Positions 1 through 9,451 of a stretch of DNA of 46,566 nucleotides are shown in pieces. The stretch's first letter is position 1; each line of letters opens with the position of its first letter. Below the pieces are notes generated by a model. It was not told where the DNA came from. It worked only from the letters and a program-made list of their open reading frames with translations, and searched no databases. The DNA is taken from positions 30,492-77,057 of the forward strand of contig MGZZ01000156.1 of NCBI GenBank assembly GCA_001802795.1. Direction: 5' to 3'. The translations under genes and the position numbers were made by a program. Source of the stretch: Ignavibacteria bacterium GWC2_36_12. GTDB taxonomy: Bacteria; Bacteroidota; Ignavibacteria; Ignavibacteriales; Ignavibacteriaceae.

Positions 1-2479
1 TACTCCATATCCACTCTTCACCAGCTTTGCTGCTGAAACCCGCCACTATTACATTTCCTGAATTATCAACTAATAAATCTGTTGGGGTACTTTGATAATC
101 CTCAAAAATATAGCTTTCATTCCATTGAAGAATTCCCTCCCCGTTATATTTTATTACAGCATATTCTGTATTGTTATTGCTGTATCCGGCAACATAAACA
201 TCGCCTAAATAATCGAGAGCGATATTATAAGGAATATCACTTCCGTTAGATTCACCGTTATAAGGAATTGCCCATTGCTGTTCTCCCAGCGAGTTATACT
301 TTACAGTTGTAAAATCATTATCAGTTCCCATTCCCTGGCTGACTCCGGTTACATAAACATTTTCATTTCCATCAACAGCAACATCGTAAGCATAATCATA
401 AGAGCTTGCCGGGTCATCCCATCTTGCAGCCCACTGTTCATCACCGGAAGAATTATATTTTACAGTAGCATAGTCTGTTTGTGTGTCATTTCCAAAACTC
501 CAACCAGTTACATATACATTTCCCGAACTATCTATTGACATTTCACTTGCCAAATCGCCATCATTTGCCGGTCCGTTATATCTTTTTATCCACTCTATAT
601 CTCCTGAAGAATTATATTTTAGAGTCACATAATCATAAAGTGATCCCGTGCTGTCACTTGTACCAGTAACGAATATATTCCCTGATATATCTACTTCAAG
701 ACCTTGAGCCAGATCATTACCATCGGCTGAACCGTTATATCTTTTTACCCATTGAAGCTGACCGAGGTTATTATATTTAACTGTGGCTATATCGAAAGAC
801 GAGTTTGAATTAATGCTGCTTCCTGAAATATATACATTCCCATTTGCATCTACGCTAATGAAACTAGCTATATCCGAACCAAAAGCAGGTGCATTATATC
901 TTACAACCCACAATTCATTCCCGGAAGAATCATATTTTATTGTTGTAAAATCATAATTAGTTCCTAGTCCTTTACTTCCACCGGTTACATATACATTTCC
1001 ATCCTCATCAACTTCAATATCATAAGCTTCATCAGAGCTATCAGCAGGTCCATCATATGTTCTAATCCATTTAATATTTCCTGAAGAATCACATTTCATT
1101 GTAATATAATCCCGCATATACTGATTTAACCCGCCAAAGCCGGTTATATAAATACTTCCCTCATTGTCTTTCTTTATGGCAGTTGGCTGGCAAAATCCTT
1201 TAAAATCTGAAATCCATCGCTGCGTTCCATTAGCATTTAACTTCAATATGTTGGGATGGACAGTTGTATTAACAGGGGAACTAACTAATAATCCTACGTA
1301 CAGATCATTTGAACTACCTAATACAATCTTTCTTCCATTAGCATATACATTAAAATTGCTATAACTATGTGCCCAAAGTGAATCTCCTGAAGAATTATAC
1401 TTTATAGTAATAGCATCCATTTGATTAGCCCAACTTCTATAACCTGTTATATAAACATTCTCATTTAAATCAATTTTTAAATCGTTCGGAATATCATCCA
1501 TACTGGCAGGACCATTATAAGATTTTGCCCATTGAAAAATGCCGTTTGAATTATATTTTAGGGTTATATAATCCCTTGTTTGAGAGCTCGCAGGATAATA
1601 ACTTCCCGTAATAAAAACATTTCCTGAAGGGCTTAATGCAAATCCACTAATGTCTGCCCAAATTGCACTATATTTTTTGTACCAAAGCAGATTTCCCTGC
1701 TGATCATATTTTAATATCCAAAATCCAAAATCCCCGGTATTTCCACCGACATTCGCTCCGGCTGAATAAATATTTCCCTCGTTATCTAAAGCAACATAGT
1801 CTGCCCTATCCTGTAAATCATTGTAAGACCTCGCCCACTGTTCTTCTCCATTTGCATTATACTTTATTGTTAAAAAATCATCGTTATTTAGACTACCCGT
1901 AACATATACGTTTCCCGTATCATCTATGGTAATACCATAACCCGCTGTGGAATTGTTGTAATCCACTCTCCAAACCAGATCACCATTTGAATTGTATTTA
2001 ATAGTAGAATATCCCGTTACATAAATATTCCCGACATCATCCACTAAAAAATCAGTTATGAAATTATTACTGTCTGCTTCCCAAACTTCCTGACCATCAG
2101 GATTATATTTGAGGATCAGGTACTGACCTCTGGTTTTAAATGTGTAACCTGAAATAAAACAATTCCCTTCATTATCAATTTCCAGATCGGTGGGAAAATC
2201 ATCTCTATTGCCGGCACCATTATAAATTCTAACCCATTCAACTATTCCGCTGCTCATAATTACCTTTAAGGTAATGATATCTAAATTATCATCTATAATA
2301 TCCTGAACATAACCAGTCGTATACAAATTTCCCTGGTTATCTTTTTCCATATCAACAATAGAAAAATTCTTATAATCAAAGCGTGGTGGGAAATTTAATG
2401 TCCAGTCATGCACAACAGGGTCCTGAGAAAATATTATTGAATATATTGCAAGGCTCAATAGAATAGTAAATCTTTTCAT
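1..2479 (-). CDS. Secreted SBBP-type beta-propeller repeat protein (partial, C-terminus outside window)
   Basis: The frame stays open from an ATG at 2479 to the window edge, about 826 codons, so the C-terminus is missing. A purine-rich GAGGAGGA lies just upstream of the ATG. The N-terminus (MKRFTILLSLAIYSIIFSQ) looks like a signal peptide. The rest is built from about 16 repeats of roughly 50 residues, each with a core like D-x-x-GN-V/I-Y-V/I-TG (DNEGNCFISG, DDTGNVYVTG, DSSGNVYVTG) followed by a strand like TIKYNSSGxxxWxxxYN. This is the pattern of SBBP (seven-bladed beta-propeller) repeat proteins. The gene follows the 2495-5149 gene after only 15 bp, so they are probably co-transcribed. By analogy with its neighbour the missing end may be a T9SS sorting tail, but that is inference. 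The biological role is unknown. Confidence 0.85.
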   Translation of the reverse strand, partial: MKRFTILLSLAIYSIIFSQDPVVHDWTLNFPPRFDYKNFSIVDMEKDNQGNLYTTGYVQDIIDDNLDIITLKVIMSSGIVEWVRIYNGAGNRDDFPTDLEIDNEGNCFISGYTFKTRGQYLILKYNPDGQEVWEADSNNFITDFLVDDVGNIYVTGYSTIKYNSNGDLVWRVDYNNSTAGYGITIDDTGNVYVTGSLNNDDFLTIKYNANGEEQWARSYNDLQDRADYVALDNEGNIYSAGANVGGNTGDFGFWILKYDQQGNLLWYKKYSAIWADISGFALSPSGNVFITGSYYPASSQTRDYITLKYNSNGIFQWAKSYNGPASMDDIPNDLKIDLNENVYITGYRSWANQMDAITIKYNSSGDSLWAHSYSNFNVYANGRKIVLGSSNDLYVGLLVSSPVNTTVHPNILKLNANGTQRWISDFKGFCQPTAIKKDNEGSIYITGFGGLNQYMRDYITMKCDSSGNIKWIRTYDGPADSSDEAYDIEVDEDGNVYVTGGSKGLGTNYDFTTIKYDSSGNELWVVRYNAPAFGSDIASFISVDANGNVYISGSSINSNSSFDIATVKYNNLGQLQWVKRYNGSADGNDLAQGLEVDISGNIFVTGTSDSTGSLYDYVTLKYNSSGDIEWIKRYNGPANDGDLASEMSIDSSGNVYVTGWSFGNDTQTDYATVKYNSSGDEQWAARWDDPASSYDYAYDVAVDGNENVYVTGVSQGMGTDNDFTTVKYNSLGEQQWAIPYNGESNGSDIPYNIALDYLGDVYVAGYSNNNTEYAVIKYNGEGILQWNESYIFEDYQSTPTDLLVDNSGNVIVAGFSSKAGEEWIWS

Positions 2480-2494
2480 ATCCTCCTCATCAAT

Positions 2495-5149
2495 TTATTT
2501 TATAAGATGAAAGACTTTAGACTCAATGAAACTACCAGCTCTTAGTTGATAAATGTAAATTCCACTTGCAAGTTTTCCTGCATCTCCGCCAGAGGCGGAT
2601 CCGCCTTCGGCGGAAAATTTTACTTCATAATCTCCTGCAGGTTTTTCTTCATTAACTAAAGTTGCTACTTCCCTTCCGAGAATATCATAAACTTTTAAGG
2701 ACACTAATCCGAAATCCCCAATCCGAAATCCGAAATTCGTAGTTGGATTAAACGGATTAGGGTAATTCTGGTAGAGCTTAAATTCTTTCGGAAAAAGAGA
2801 AGAAGATTCTTCACTTGAAGTTGTTTGATTTACTCTTATAAGATTAATTTTCTTTTCTGAAGAAGAACCTGCGAGACCTTCGACTGTTAATGTAACTGAA
2901 TAAACCCCCGGAGTTTGATAAACATGAACAGGATTTTTTTCTGTACTTGTTTGCCCGTCTCCAAAATCCCAAAAATATGATTGAACTCCCTGGAAGGAAT
3001 TGTTTTTAAATGATACTGTAAATGGATTATTTCCAACAATATTATCGGCATCGAAAGAAACATGAGGATGCAGCTTGCCTCTGAATATCTGTCCATAATG
3101 CAAATTGTTCGGTTCAAAATTATTTTTGTTCCACACAACTATATCGTTATCAACATAAGGTTCTAGATTTAAGTTGGACGGAGCCGTATTTGTTAACTGG
3201 CTTATTGTATTTCCATCATAAACACAAACTTCTCCATTTATAGGGAAGGCAATCTTACCATTGCTTAACCAAAGCCATCTGGCAGCAGTAGGGTTAAAGC
3301 GTGCAACTTTATGTGCTTTATTAGTAGCAATATCGTAGTACCACATTAATAGAACTGAAGGATTACTTTCAAACCAGACAATTTTTGAACCATCCGTAGC
3401 CGGTCTGTAGCTATCAGTAACACTATTCGTAATCTGGGTTTTAATTTGAGTAGTTACATCATACAACATAATCTGGTAGACATTGTTGATGGATTCACTC
3501 CAGACAATTTTACCATTTACAAAACTGAATTCATTGTAGACCGAAGAATCGGTTAATCTGCTTTTAGTATTTCCGTCATACAACATTAGCATAGAAATAT
3601 TGGAACTATCTCTGAACCAGCAGGCATAGTTTCCATCAACAAGAGTAAAAGTATTGGTAATTCCATCTGCAGTATCATTTGTAAGTTGAATTAGGTTAGC
3701 TTCATCAATTTTATAAAGCCATGCCTGATTAATATTATTGCCAGCATCAACTCTGAAACCATGAAAACCAATTGAGCCATCAGCCAAATACATATTTTCA
3801 CATTGTAAGCTGTCAAAAATTAATTGAGGGGGATTAATACCATCGTATAAATAAAGAGAGGTAAAATCGTGACGCCAGATTGTGTAGCCATCATTTGCCA
3901 TTATGAAATCTTTATAAACAGATGAATCTGTTAACTGGACAGTAGAAGTTCCATCTGAATAAAAAAGACGTGAGTTTGTGGAATTATCAAAATTACCCCA
4001 AATAACTTTCTCAACATCATTATTCTTAAATCTCGATTGTGCCCAGCCGTTTTCATTTCCTGAAGATAATTGCAAATAAGTAACAGGGACAAGTAAACTA
4101 ACCCCGTCTCCCAAAGTCCAGGCAACCTGTTCATCATCTATTACAGGATTAATTGCCGAACCCCATTCATCAGTTATTCCTGCGGCAATATTGTAAATCA
4201 TTAGCTTTTTCTGAACACCTGAACCTGAACTCCAGCAAACCAGACCATTATCTATGTGAAGCCCATGAATTTTTGCAGTATCGTTCAGAATTGTAAAAGA
4301 TTTTGTTTCCGAATTATAAATTTTTATTTCCGAATTGTTAGTTGATGAATCTGTAACTGATGTAACAGCAATTCCATTACTCAAATCATATCCTGAGATG
4401 AAGAATCCTTCATCCGCCTGGGCTAAAGTTGTTACTGAATCTCCATCAAAAAACATAACTCTATAATTGTTATTCAAAAACTGAAGCCATGTAACTTGCC
4501 CGTCTTTTACAATAGGTGTATAGTTTTTTGTTATTGATATGCCCGTAAGGTTTCGTGTTGTAAGTCCATCAAAGAAATAAATATTTGTAGTGGTGGTATC
4601 AGAAAGAAACTTTTGTACCCAAGCCAATTGACCATGATGTGGTGATGGTTCAAGATTCCAGACTCCGGCACTAAAAGTCGTATCCCAACCAGTTGCCAGA
4701 TTTTCTACGACAATCTCAGTTCCATTTCCTGAACTTCTTGCAAAAGCTAATTTGCCATTAGCTAAAGATATTGGTTGATTTGAACCCGGATTATAAGATG
4801 AAGAACTGATTAAAGTTGTTGACCAGTCTTTTGTATTAAATATTTTTATTTTTTCTGAAGGGGTATTCCATGCAATATAATCGCCATCGATAACAGTTGT
4901 AAAACCTGTTAAGTTTGAATCGAGCTTAAATATCTCTGAACCGGAAAACCACTTCAGGTTGTAAGTTCCCGTATTTAAGTCTTTATCTTTCCAAATAAGC
5001 CTGCCATGATTTATCTGCAATTGAGTTGGTTCTGAAGTATCAAGTGTTACATTAAGAATACGGTAGTCATTTATTTCCTGGGCAAAACCAGAATTTATTA
5101 CTATAAGAAAGGAAAAAAGAAATACAGACAAACGATAAATGTTTATCAT
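2495..5149 (-). CDS. Secreted TolB-like propeller protein with PKD domain and T9SS sorting tail
   Basis: The 884-residue product has a signal peptide (about 1-24, ending SGFAQ). Residues about 25-690 form a long repetitive region in which DGxxVxW or NGKIVW strands alternate with LYDGxTxxxLT, like TolB/WD40-type propellers. A PKD domain follows at about 696-774 with the typical WDFGDG motif. The C-terminal tail from about 790 carries LYQNYPNPFNPTT, LKVYDILGREV and ASGIYIYQL, the sorting domain that directs proteins through the type IX secretion system. Residues 846-855 of the tail are encoded by a tandem palindrome (see the repeat at 2585). The protein is probably secreted or surface-attached. 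The propeller may bind a ligand, but no enzymatic motif is visible. Confidence 0.85.
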   Translation of the reverse strand: MINIYRLSVFLFSFLIVINSGFAQEINDYRILNVTLDTSEPTQLQINHGRLIWKDKDLNTGTYNLKWFSGSEIFKLDSNLTGFTTVIDGDYIAWNTPSEKIKIFNTKDWSTTLISSSSYNPGSNQPISLANGKLAFARSSGNGTEIVVENLATGWDTTFSAGVWNLEPSPHHGQLAWVQKFLSDTTTTNIYFFDGLTTRNLTGISITKNYTPIVKDGQVTWLQFLNNNYRVMFFDGDSVTTLAQADEGFFISGYDLSNGIAVTSVTDSSTNNSEIKIYNSETKSFTILNDTAKIHGLHIDNGLVCWSSGSGVQKKLMIYNIAAGITDEWGSAINPVIDDEQVAWTLGDGVSLLVPVTYLQLSSGNENGWAQSRFKNNDVEKVIWGNFDNSTNSRLFYSDGTSTVQLTDSSVYKDFIMANDGYTIWRHDFTSLYLYDGINPPQLIFDSLQCENMYLADGSIGFHGFRVDAGNNINQAWLYKIDEANLIQLTNDTADGITNTFTLVDGNYACWFRDSSNISMLMLYDGNTKSRLTDSSVYNEFSFVNGKIVWSESINNVYQIMLYDVTTQIKTQITNSVTDSYRPATDGSKIVWFESNPSVLLMWYYDIATNKAHKVARFNPTAARWLWLSNGKIAFPINGEVCVYDGNTISQLTNTAPSNLNLEPYVDNDIVVWNKNNFEPNNLHYGQIFRGKLHPHVSFDADNIVGNNPFTVSFKNNSFQGVQSYFWDFGDGQTSTEKNPVHVYQTPGVYSVTLTVEGLAGSSSEKKINLIRVNQTTSSEESSSLFPKEFKLYQNYPNPFNPTTNFGFRIGDFGLVSLKVYDILGREVATLVNEEKPAGDYEVKFSAEGGSASGGDAGKLASGIYIYQLRAGSFIESKVFHLIK
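2585..2614. repeat. Tandem palindrome in frame inside a sorting domain
   Basis: Two adjacent 15-bp hairpins, TCCGCC-AGA-GGCGGA and TCCGCC-TTC-GGCGGA, lie inside the coding sequence of the 2495-5149 gene. They encode SAEGGSASGG at residues 846-855, in the loop between the KF(S/N/D)A and LASGIY strands of the T9SS tail. The GC-rich element contrasts with the AT-rich gene around it. Confidence 0.8.
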
Positions 5150-5334
5150 ATTAATTAAAAATGTTTTTAGGAGTTTTGGAAACGAACCTGACAGAAGTTA
5201 GGATTAGAAATATTCAAAAGCAATGAGGATTTTACCTGATTTGGATTTTAGCTTTCTTAGTATTGATAAGATTGATGAATACAGTTAATTTTATAGAAGT
5301 TTAATTGTTAATTTTTTTATATGGAGTTAAAGAT

Positions 5335-5685
5335 ATGACGAATCTTCTTATCTCACACGTCGAAATCCCTTCAACTAATCTTGATAAATCAAAAGACTTC
5401 TACAATAAACTCTTCGGCTGGGATTTTAAACCTTTTGGCAATGGTTATCTTCTATTCAATAACCATAAAGGAATTATGGTTGGATTAAGAAAAGTCGAGA
5501 AAATTGCTAATGGAGATAATACGGTATTTCATTTAAGTGTAGATAATATAGATGCCTGTCTTGAAAAGTGTCTTAAACTTGGCGGTTCAGTAAAAAGAAG
5601 AAAAACAGTAATACCAGCAATGGGCTGGTACGGTTTATTATTCGATTTAGACAGAAACACGATAGGACTGTTTCAGAAAAACTGA
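5335..5685 (+). CDS. Glyoxalase/bleomycin-resistance fold (VOC family) protein
   Basis: This small protein of 116 residues is the only convincing plus-strand gene in the window. The ATG at 5335 is preferred over the upstream TTG at 5305 because GGAG sits 8 bases before it and the protein then begins MTNLLISHVEIPSTNLDKSK. That is the usual start of VOC proteins: a first beta strand (HVEIPSTNLDKSKDFYNKLFGWDF) carrying the metal-site histidine. The second half has the paired strands FHLSVDNIDACLEKCLKLGG and WYGLLFDLDRNTIGLFQ, typical of the VOC beta-alpha-beta-beta-beta module. The D-x-x-G-N-x-x-G-L-F end matches many uncharacterised members. Substrate and reaction cannot be told. Confidence 0.85.
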   Translation: MTNLLISHVEIPSTNLDKSKDFYNKLFGWDFKPFGNGYLLFNNHKGIMVGLRKVEKIANGDNTVFHLSVDNIDACLEKCLKLGGSVKRRKTVIPAMGWYGLLFDLDRNTIGLFQKN

Positions 5686-5738
5686 TTGGAAATGTGTGAA
5701 GGAAAGTTGATAGATCGGCTGAAATAAATTAATAACAA

Positions 5739-5780
5739 ACCCCTCCTCGCCTCCCCATTAATAAAGGGGAGGACGAGTGG
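5739..5780. terminator. GC-rich inverted repeat between convergent genes
   Basis: CCTCCCC (5750-5756) pairs with GGGGAGG (5766-5772) around a 9-base AT-rich loop. Flanking CCCTCCTCG and CGAGTGG extend the stem imperfectly. It lies between the end of the plus-strand VOC gene and the end of the minus-strand membrane protein, a suitable place for a bidirectional terminator. It lacks a clear T-run on either side, so it could instead be a dispersed repeat of the kind seen at 9332-9383. Confidence 0.5.
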
Positions 5781-5788
5781 TATTCAAC

Positions 5789-6349
5789 TTAAATGGGCCA
5801 CAACCAGCCGAATATTCCAGCCGTAAAGAGTGCGTAAATCAATCCATCAAACATGGATTTGATTGTAGCCGACCATTTTTTCTTATACCATATACTATTT
5901 TGCATTAAAGCCAGACCGTAGCCAACAAACGCAGTACATCCGGTAAAACGAAATACGGCAAGATAATCAGCTCCCGGTGTAAGCGCACGCCCTGCAATGT
6001 AAGCAGCAAATATTCCAATTATAACACAGTATACAAACCATAACATCAGACTTGAGGCCATTCCCATTTGTCCTGCGGGTAAGACAGTCATTAATGCAAC
6101 AGGACCTTTATTCATTTTATCCTTAAATCCCTGGGACTGCCTTTCTTTGTTATCAGTACAATAAGGCATCATATAATCACCGAGTGGAATGTTAAATTTG
6201 CTAAGACTATCCATTACCTGGTCTTCAGATGGAAGCGTTTTGAAATCAGAATTGTGGTAACCTAAAAACATATGGATAATTGAACTGACAATGAATACCA
6301 CTACTGCTGATATCAGAATGGGAAGCAAGAGAGAAACTATTGAAACCAT
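5789..6349 (-). CDS. Conserved multi-spanning membrane protein, function unknown
   Basis: The 186-residue protein starts at an ATG preceded by AAAGGAG. Four hydrophobic segments are visible: residues about 3-28 (VSLLLPILISAVVVFIVSSI), about 90-120, about 130-148 (FRFTGCTAFVGYGLAL), and a last segment near the end (FDGLIYALFTAGIFGWLWP). Between the first and second lies a soluble stretch with HNSDFKTLPSEDQVMDSL and GDYMMPYC, which I remember as a conserved hypothetical family in Bacteroidetes and Acidobacteria but cannot name. It ends next to the converging VOC gene. No function is proposed. Confidence 0.75.
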   Translation of the reverse strand: MVSIVSLLLPILISAVVVFIVSSIIHMFLGYHNSDFKTLPSEDQVMDSLSKFNIPLGDYMMPYCTDNKERQSQGFKDKMNKGPVALMTVLPAGQMGMASSLMLWFVYCVIIGIFAAYIAGRALTPGADYLAVFRFTGCTAFVGYGLALMQNSIWYKKKWSATIKSMFDGLIYALFTAGIFGWLWPI

Positions 6350-6460
6350 TTCATCTCCTTTTATTTAAGTTTGAATATTTTTAATTAACCCTCGCAAGGA
6401 AAATAAGAAAAATCAAATGAGATTTGCAAAGTGTAAAGCCGGCTTTTAACGAAGCGCCTG

Positions 6461-6525
6461 GGAGTAATGGAGTATTGAAATGATTAAAAATTTTTCCAAT
6501 ACTCCAACATTCCATCATTCCAATG
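6461..6525. repeat. Imperfect inverted repeat of the GGAGTAATGGAGT type
   Basis: TGGAGTATTG (6468-6477) pairs exactly with CAATACTCCA (6497-6506). Outside the core, GGAGTAATGG and CCATCATTCC extend the symmetry loosely. It begins directly after the stop codon of the decarboxylase gene, so on the minus strand it could act as its terminator. It shares the words GGAATGATGG and GGAGTAATGG (or their complements) with the inverted repeat at 33008-33105, so it is probably a dispersed element. Confidence 0.6.
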
Positions 6526-6526
6526 C

Positions 6527-8008
6527 CTATAAATCCCCAAGTATTTCTTCAGCCTTTATTCTGATAATCTCCCAGGCTTTCTCAATATGCTTAAGCTCCA
6601 TCCTTAAACCGGACATATTAACTCTTAAAACATACTTAGCGTTAAGCCTTGTATGAGAGACCATTATATCACCACTTGTATCGAGTTCATTAAAGAACCG
6701 AAGATTTAATTTCTCAAGTTCATTTTCTTCATTAATATTTTTTGGATGAAGCCTGAAGCAGATCGTGCTCATGGGAACAGGAGCCATTCTTTCAAAATCA
6801 GGATGCCCATCAACCCACTTTGTAAATTCTTTGCCGAGAAAAAGATGATAACGAAGCCTATCCCTCAATCCTTCAACACCAAAATATCTTATTATGAACC
6901 AAAGTTTCAACGCCCTGAATCTTCTTCCAAGCTGGATTCCATAGTCCATATAATTATCAACAATATTCTCTTCGGGGGTTTTAAGATAATCTGCAACAAG
7001 AGAGAATGCTCTTTTCAGTACTTCGGGCTTTCGCGTGTAAAATGCTGTGATATCAACCGGATGGAAAAGCCATTTATGTGGATTAATTAGGAACGAGTCG
7101 GCTCTTTCTACTCCTTTAAAAATCCATCTCATCTCAGGAATTATTGCTGCAGTTCCTCCATGTGCACCATCGACATGAAGCCAGAGATTTTCTCTTTCAC
7201 ATATATCTGCAATCTTATCAACAGGATCAATGCTTGTTGTGGAGGTTGTTCCGACAGTTGCTACAATACAAAACGGAAGCAACCCACTTTTTTTATCTTC
7301 CTGAATTGCTTTATCAAGTTCATCTGGAATCATTCTGAAGCCATCGTCGGTTGGTATTTTTCTGAGAGCGTCTAAACCTATTCCAAGAGTAATGGCACTT
7401 TTATCAATTGAAGAATGCGCCTGCTCGGAAGCATATAACCGCAGCTTAGGAACATCATTTCTTCCGGCAAGCCCTTTCTCTCTAACATTAATTCCTGCTT
7501 GTTGTCTTGCTGCTGCAATTGCATGCATAGAAGCTGTTGACGCCGTATCATAAATAATCCCCCAAAAGCCCTCGGGTAAACCAAGCATCTCCCTTAGCCA
7601 CTGCAATGTATGTTGCTCAAGTTCGGCAGAGGATGGATTTGTTCTCCACAACATTCCATTTGAATTGAAAGCCGCAGAAAGAAGTTCTGCAAGGATGCCC
7701 GGACCGCTCGAAGATGAATTAAAGTACGCCATAAAATATGGATGGTTCCAATGCGTTACTCCCGGCGTTATTATTTTATCAACATCAGAAAGAATTTTAC
7801 GCATACCTTCACCTTCATCGGGAGGTGAAAGCGGTAACTGTTTTCTTATGTCTCCAGGCTTAACACATGACAAAACAGTATACCCTTCTATGTTCTCCAG
7901 ATAATTTGCAATCCAGTCTATTAATTCATAACCGAATTTCCGGAATTCATCTGCTGGCATATCTCCCAGAAATCTTATGTCTTTTCTATTTTTTGTTGAG
8001 GAATTCAT
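6527..8008 (-). CDS. PLP-dependent group II amino-acid decarboxylase
   Basis: The 493-residue protein has the full architecture of aromatic L-amino-acid/glutamate decarboxylases (group II PLP enzymes), which remove the carboxyl group from an amino acid. Visible landmarks are HWNHPYFMAYFNSSSS near 87-101, a cofactor-stacking histidine in EQAHSSIDKS (H198), the PLP-pyridine aspartate in LHVDGAHGG (D280), and the Schiff-base lysine in INPHKWLF (K312). Length is normal for the family. The substrate cannot be assigned. The gene stands alone between the membrane protein and the glycosyltransferase, with gaps of over 100 bp, and carries no signal peptide, so it acts in the cytoplasm. Confidence 0.92.
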   Translation of the reverse strand: MNSSTKNRKDIRFLGDMPADEFRKFGYELIDWIANYLENIEGYTVLSCVKPGDIRKQLPLSPPDEGEGMRKILSDVDKIITPGVTHWNHPYFMAYFNSSSSGPGILAELLSAAFNSNGMLWRTNPSSAELEQHTLQWLREMLGLPEGFWGIIYDTASTASMHAIAAARQQAGINVREKGLAGRNDVPKLRLYASEQAHSSIDKSAITLGIGLDALRKIPTDDGFRMIPDELDKAIQEDKKSGLLPFCIVATVGTTSTTSIDPVDKIADICERENLWLHVDGAHGGTAAIIPEMRWIFKGVERADSFLINPHKWLFHPVDITAFYTRKPEVLKRAFSLVADYLKTPEENIVDNYMDYGIQLGRRFRALKLWFIIRYFGVEGLRDRLRYHLFLGKEFTKWVDGHPDFERMAPVPMSTICFRLHPKNINEENELEKLNLRFFNELDTSGDIMVSHTRLNAKYVLRVNMSGLRMELKHIEKAWEIIRIKAEEILGDL

Positions 8009-8113
8009 TGTTAATTTTCCTTTAAATCCAAAATGTTTACCACATTAATCTATTAAAAAATAGATTACGAATGGAGTTCTAATAGAGGAAATAAAGTAAA
8101 TGCAGTTACGTTT

Positions 8114-9226
8114 TTATGGAGTTATTCTTTGATAAAATGAAATTAATTTTTCCGTTTGTTTCTCTACATCAAAATTTTCAACGACATGTTCCCTTGCTGC
8201 TTTGCCCAGTTCTTTTCTTATCTCAGGAGAGTCAATAAGTAATTTTAGTTTATCTGCAAGGTCATCCCTATCCTTTCTATTAAACAAATAACCGGTAACA
8301 CCTTCTTCAGCAATATCAAGAACGCCGGCAAACCTTGTAGCAACCGACGGCTTTCCCATCGCCATAGCTTCAACAAGAGCATTTCCAAAAGCCTCTCCAT
8401 GGGATGGAAAAGCAAAAATATCCAGTGCAGCAAGTACACCCGGAGTATCACTTCTGAATCCTGCAAATATCATTTTATCCTTTAAGTCATAACTTTCAGA
8501 AAGGGTTTTAATTTTTTCTCCATACTCTTTTTCATCAGGACTCGCTTCACCAACAATTAAAAAACGGAGATTACTATTAAGTTTTATCAACTTTTTTGCT
8601 GCATAAAGAAATTCCTCATGTCCTTTGCCGTAACTCAGTCTTGCAAGCATTCCAATTAAGATTTCGCTTTCTGTAATTCCGAACTCGTTTCTTATTTTCT
8701 TTCGATCTGAAAGAGACCGATCAAACCTTTTCAAGTCTACACTATTATGGTGGAGCAAAACTTTATCAGCAGTTACAGGACAAGTTTCAAGAACATTCTT
8801 TTCAATTTCCCTGCTTATTGCCAAAACAAAATTAACCCGTTTATACAATTGCCTGTGAAGAAAATCTTTCTTCACCACAAAAGATCCCATTTGCTTCGTA
8901 AGTATTAAAGGAATTTTCGAATACGCTAGCTTAAGAGAAGGTGAAAGTATCCAAAGATCTCTGGATAAATGTGTGTGGATAAGTTCATAACGATTTTTTT
9001 TAATAAGCCGGGAAAGCTTTATTATCTGAAAAGGATGAAAATATCCCGATGCTTTTAATGTTATACATTTTAATTTTCTTCCATTGGCTTCAATATTAAT
9101 TTTAGAGCCCGGATAGCAGAGGAAATCTACTGATAAACCCTTTTTTATTAATTGTTCTGCATCCTGAACAGCGCCCATTTCAAGCCCTCCCCAACTTTTA
9201 GAAAGACAGGAGTATAAAACCTTCAT
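8114..9226 (-). CDS. Glycosyltransferase family 4 protein
   Basis: The 370-residue protein has the two Rossmann halves of GT-B enzymes. The N-terminal half starts MKVLYSCLSKSWGGLEMGA, where GG is the acceptor-side loop, and has HTHLSRDLWI. The C-terminal half carries GMLARLSYGKGHEEFLYAAK, then SHGEAFGNALVEAMAMGKP, which holds the EX7E retaining-glycosyltransferase motif, and ends VENFDVEKQTEKLISFY. It transfers a sugar from a nucleotide donor, probably in cell-surface glycan or lipopolysaccharide synthesis, but no other glycan-assembly gene is adjacent. Donor and acceptor are unknown. Confidence 0.9.
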   Translation of the reverse strand: MKVLYSCLSKSWGGLEMGAVQDAEQLIKKGLSVDFLCYPGSKINIEANGRKLKCITLKASGYFHPFQIIKLSRLIKKNRYELIHTHLSRDLWILSPSLKLAYSKIPLILTKQMGSFVVKKDFLHRQLYKRVNFVLAISREIEKNVLETCPVTADKVLLHHNSVDLKRFDRSLSDRKKIRNEFGITESEILIGMLARLSYGKGHEEFLYAAKKLIKLNSNLRFLIVGEASPDEKEYGEKIKTLSESYDLKDKMIFAGFRSDTPGVLAALDIFAFPSHGEAFGNALVEAMAMGKPSVATRFAGVLDIAEEGVTGYLFNRKDRDDLADKLKLLIDSPEIRKELGKAAREHVVENFDVEKQTEKLISFYQRITP

Positions 9227-9331
9227 TGAAAAAAAATTATAATTTACTAATAACTAAAGCTATCACTTTTTAACAAATTATACCAAAATGGTGTAAAGGG
9301 GAAAATTATTTAGGAAGGTTAGATATTGTCT

Positions 9332-9383
9332 CTCACTCTCAATCTCCACTTAAAAAAGAGGAGAATTGAGAGCAAGAGTTGAG
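9332..9383. repeat. Imperfect inverted repeat CTCAATCTCC / GGAGAATTGAG
   Basis: CTCACTCTCAATCTCC and, after a short A-rich loop, GGAGAATTGAGAGCAAGAGTTGAG form an imperfect stem. It lies in the gap between the glycosyltransferase start and the DUF1501 remnant. The loop and stem design resembles the CTCCCC/GGGGAG element at 5739-5780, so it may be a degenerate copy of the same dispersed repeat. Confidence 0.5.
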
Positions 9384-9451
9384 TAGAAATTATTTATAAA
9401 CTTGTTTGAGGTACTCATTGCCAGATTATTGTACTGGGATATTTAAATTAT

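Noticed and set aside
275-1902. Several plus-strand open frames of 60-90 codons
   Set aside because: They are antisense shadows of the minus-strand SBBP repeat gene, whose repeats read as a clear protein in one frame across the whole stretch.
5305-5334. TTG start ten codons upstream for the VOC gene
   Set aside because: GGAG lies 8 bases before the ATG at 5335, and the protein from that ATG begins exactly where VOC domains begin.
9227-9451. A small gene in the gap between the glycosyltransferase and the DUF1501 relic
   Set aside because: Only an inverted repeat is visible; no frame with a ribosome binding site or protein-like sequence was found.
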